Shown one piece after another: positions 61,432 to 64,000 of a DNA stretch of 64,000 bases. A model generated the notes under the pieces. It was not told the DNA's origin. It made no database searches and worked only from the letters and a program-made list of their open reading frames with translations. The DNA is from Scortum barcoo (taxonomy: Eukaryota; Chordata; Actinopteri; Centrarchiformes; Terapontidae): the NCBI GenBank assembly GCA_023238725.1, contig CM041536.1, positions 17,019,271-17,083,270 on the forward strand, read 5' to 3'. The position numbers and the translations under genes were made by a program. Numbering within the stretch: position 1 is the stretch's first letter; the number at the start of each line of letters is the position of its first letter.

Positions 61432-61454
61432 GAGAGAGAGAGAGAGAGAGAGAG
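61432..61454. repeat. (AG)n microsatellite
   Basis: A perfect AG run of about 11 units in the first intron of the right-hand gene. It resembles the (GA)n run at 60440-60484 in the first exon or promoter. Confidence 0.85.
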
Positions 61455-61661
61455 GCCTTTACAGGAATCATTCACACACACTCATACTGTGCATGCACAC
61501 ACATGCATTTCCCCTTTTTTTCCTCCCTCTCCCTCTGATGTAATGTGTGTGATTGAGGTAAGGTTGGGGCGTAGGTTGAGCTCTGATTGCAAAACACTCC
61601 TCCAATGTGTTGAAACAGCCAGTGGCACAATAAGGAAACAGCAAGCTGATTTCAGGAGGTC

Positions 61662-64000
61662 ATGGACGTTTTGCTCGATAAAGCTCCTGTGCCCGTAAGT
61701 TTGTTTTGTTCGCGTGTTCCTTTTATCACTCATGATCTTAAAGTCAGTGGTAGTGTCGGGCCCTCACAGCTGCTTGCGATCCCCCCTATACTTGCCTTTT
61801 GATGATGCATATACCTTCAGTCAAACCTCAATAACCATTTCTCCACCCACCACCACCTTTTGTGTTCAGATGCTTGATGGACTGCGGCGGAGGCAGGCCT
61901 CCAGGCCCTCCTCCCGGCCCTCGACCCGACCCCTGTCACTCAACTTCAGCACCTTCTCGGCCCCTCCCCCGAGCCCAGACATGGACAGCAGCAGCGAGCA
62001 TCCAATCAGGAGGTGAGGCTCAGTTCCTGGGATTAAAATTTCACAACACACACAGCATCCTGGATGGAAAAAAATGCATGAAATATTAATTAGCATTCAT
62101 AAAAATCAGAACCGTCTCTCCTCCCAAAAGATTTCATCAAGCGGCTGAGCTTTGCTCGCAATGCATGTTGACCTAATGATAATGATCTCCTGGTGGGATG
62201 TTTGATTGACTCATTTCCTTATGTGTGTACATCTCATCAGATTGCACACTTGCTCTCCGTGTTTTCTATGTCTGTGTGTACGTGGGCGTGGAAGGGGTTC
62301 TGTTGTTTACTGCCGTGCTGTCAGCAGAGAGTTTCTGGACTGCGTGGGTTTGAACTCATCATTTTTTCTTCTTCTTTAGAGTGCCAGTTTTCATCAGTAC
62401 CTCCAAAAAATATGCAAACAGTGTTGCAATTTTATTTTTTTCTGAAAGCAAGTATTCATTCAAAATAACAATCACATATGTGGTATAAGAGTGAGTTAGG
62501 AGGGGAGTTAGCCTCATGTAGAGCTGAAACATTGACAAAGCCAATATGTCGACGATGTTGTCTTAGTAAAGATATATCTTATCAGTAGATCATGTCAGTG
62601 TATGTGATGGCTGATTAAGTAAAGAGAAATATCTTTACAGAAGTGCTAAACATATGTTAGAGGCAGTTTAGAAACAGTGTCTCCATTATGTAGTTTGTCC
62701 ACCGGAGTGCACTGATGATTTCATTTTTCTTCATGTTATCTGTAAGTTATTAATGGCTGATATATTGTCGGCAGACTTTTGCAAAGGAATAGTTTAACAT
62801 GTTTGGAAATACTTTTATTTGCTTTTGTGCCGAGAGCAAATTCATACCACTTTCGTGTCAATATGTTAAATATGAAGACAGCTGCCAGTTAGCTTAGTTT
62901 ACAGTAAAGACTGAACACGGGGGAAACAGCTAGTCTGGCTTTGTTTAAAGGTAACAAAAACTGCCATCCAGCACCTTTAAAGCTCACTATGTAGCACATT
63001 ATTATATCTAGTTTTATTTAAGTATCTCCACTCTTTGCCTCGGAATTCAACAGTGACAGAAGTCACAAATAATAATCCAACACGTAACCCCCCTTTTTAA
63101 TCCTTTGGGCAAAACCAGACTAGCTGTAGTCTCCTGTTTTCATGCTAAACTAAGCTAATCAACTGCTGGTTGTAGCTTCATATTTACCATTTAGGGAGTG
63201 GCATATAAAAGAGTGGTATCTGTTTTCTCATCTAACTCTCAGCAAAGAAAGTGAATGAGGACATTTCCCACAATGTTAAACTTTAAAAATTCCTTTAACC
63301 CCATAACAAACAGTGCCCTGTCAGAGTTGAGTCAGTCTTAAAAAAATGTGTCCTGCCTTTGAATATGTCATTCATCATGGCTTTCATGAATAGTCCAAAC
63401 AAGCTGTTCCACAATTTTATATGTTGTGCTGTCACACAGTCTTTGAGGGGATATAAAAGAGGAGAAACTGGATGTTTGAACTCTCAAATATCATTAGTGG
63501 CTTCAAAGATCCGGTATCTGGTCTCACACATTGCAGTGCTTCTTACTTCTGTTGTCCCGCACCAGCTGTGCTGAGAAACAGGAGAGCAGGAAAACCTTCT
63601 TTATTGTCCTGCATTGTGTCACTGCTTCCTATCCCCGTTGTTGTTAATAAGCTGGGCGACTTCCTCCTCCACCTCCTCACCGTACAGTGACAAGCACAAC
63701 ACAGTCCCGGCTGCCTCAGCCCACTTACCCTGCAGTTCCTCTGGCATCTGTGCTCTGCATAAATATTTGTTTGCATCAATGGTTTTATTGTACTGGAAGA
63801 GAGGCAGCGAGGGAGGAAGAGCATGCCCCCATCTGGGCATGTGCTATTGTTTTCTCTTTTTCTGCGACCTAGGGGCAGTGCGGTGGTGGCCCACCTCTCG
63901 GCTTGGCTCCACCCATCCTGCTCTTAACGTGCCTCCCTTCTCTCACAGTGCATCATTCTGTCCTACTTCTCTCCTCCTCAGTCACCGGCCGCTCTTTGTA
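61662..64000 (+). CDS. 5' coding exons of an unidentified gene, truncated by the window
   Basis: A small exon after TGATTTCAG (ends 61655) has ATG at 61662 and encodes MDVLLDKAPVP up to donor CCC|GTAAGT at 61694. The next exon, 61870-62012 (acceptor TGTGTTCAG, donor AG|GTGAGG), continues in frame as MLDGLRRRQASRPSSRPSTR, then PLSLNFSTFSAPPPSP and DMDSSSEHPIR. A third exon near the window end starts at 63949 or 63982. Both acceptors keep the same frame and complete an Arg-Ser junction followed by ...SHRPLFV. The N-terminus is basic and Ser/Pro-rich with possible phosphosites and no signal peptide or membrane segment. I do not recognise the protein. The start could alternatively be the ATG at 61870. 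Confidence 0.45.
62782..63298. mobile_element. Nonautonomous DNA element (teleost MITE)
   Basis: The element has imperfect terminal inverted repeats: left 'aaaggaatagtttaacat', right end reading on the opposite strand 'aaaggaatttttaaagttta' then 'acat'. The inside carries words common to an abundant teleost MITE: 'cagttagcttagtttacagt', 'gggggaaacagctagtctgg', 'cagcacctttaaagctcact', 'ctaaactaagctaa', 'ggttgtagcttcatattta' and 'gtggtatctgttttctcatc'. It is about 517 bp with no coding capacity. It lies in the intron before the last candidate exon of the right-hand gene. Confidence 0.8.

Noticed and set aside
1..64000. CRISPR arrays, operons, tRNA or rRNA genes
   Set aside because: None seen. 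The only tRNA-like segment is the degraded SINE near 34 kb, and the short repeats are microsatellites.

Overview
The window is teleost nuclear DNA. Evidence: split vertebrate genes with GT-AG introns, long AT-rich introns and UTRs, and interspersed elements of types common in ray-finned fish (an RTE-like LINE, a MITE carrying the widespread 'agttagctta...gctaagctaa'-type core, and a degraded tRNA-type SINE). A percomorph is likely but not proven. Nothing prokaryotic is present.

Three genes can be modelled exon by exon with consistent splice phases. (1) erc1 (ELKS/CAST active-zone and Rab6/NF-kB scaffold), minus strand, ATG at 21803, stop at 6989, 19 coding exons, predicted 1,109 aa, with a 3' UTR reaching about 4165. 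(2) wnk1 ('with no lysine' kinase), plus strand, ATG at 27248, stop at 51316, 28 coding exons including one probable cassette exon, predicted 1,980 aa, with a 3' UTR to about 54170. (3) rad52 (single-strand annealing recombinase), minus strand, ATG at 58475, stop at 54584, 10 coding exons, predicted 405 aa. erc1 and wnk1 are divergent, with GC-rich 5' regions near 23.4 kb and 25.4 kb. wnk1 and rad52 converge with close 3' ends. A fourth gene, plus strand, begins in a GC-rich segment at 60.4-60.7 kb and runs off the right end. Its first exons are Arg/Ser/Pro-rich and I do not recognise it.

Layout: 1-787 flank with an orphan exon-like ORF; 788-4125 a decayed LINE bounded by 12-bp target-site duplications; 4165-23.5 kb erc1; 23.5-25.3 kb intergenic; 25.3-54.2 kb wnk1, with a 9.7-kb first coding intron holding a SINE and a modular repeat; 54.4-58.7 kb rad52, with a repeat-rich first intron; 58.7-60.4 kb intergenic; 60.4-64.0 kb the start of the unidentified gene, with a MITE in its intron.

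I found no undescribed multi-gene system. The most unusual items are an 85-bp near-identical copy of part of wnk1's last coding exon inside an upstream wnk1 intron, the gene order (the wnk1-rad52 pair is inverted relative to erc1 when compared with human), a GC-AG intron in rad52, a cluster of RFxV docking motifs in wnk1 (one created only by splicing), and the unidentified right-hand gene.
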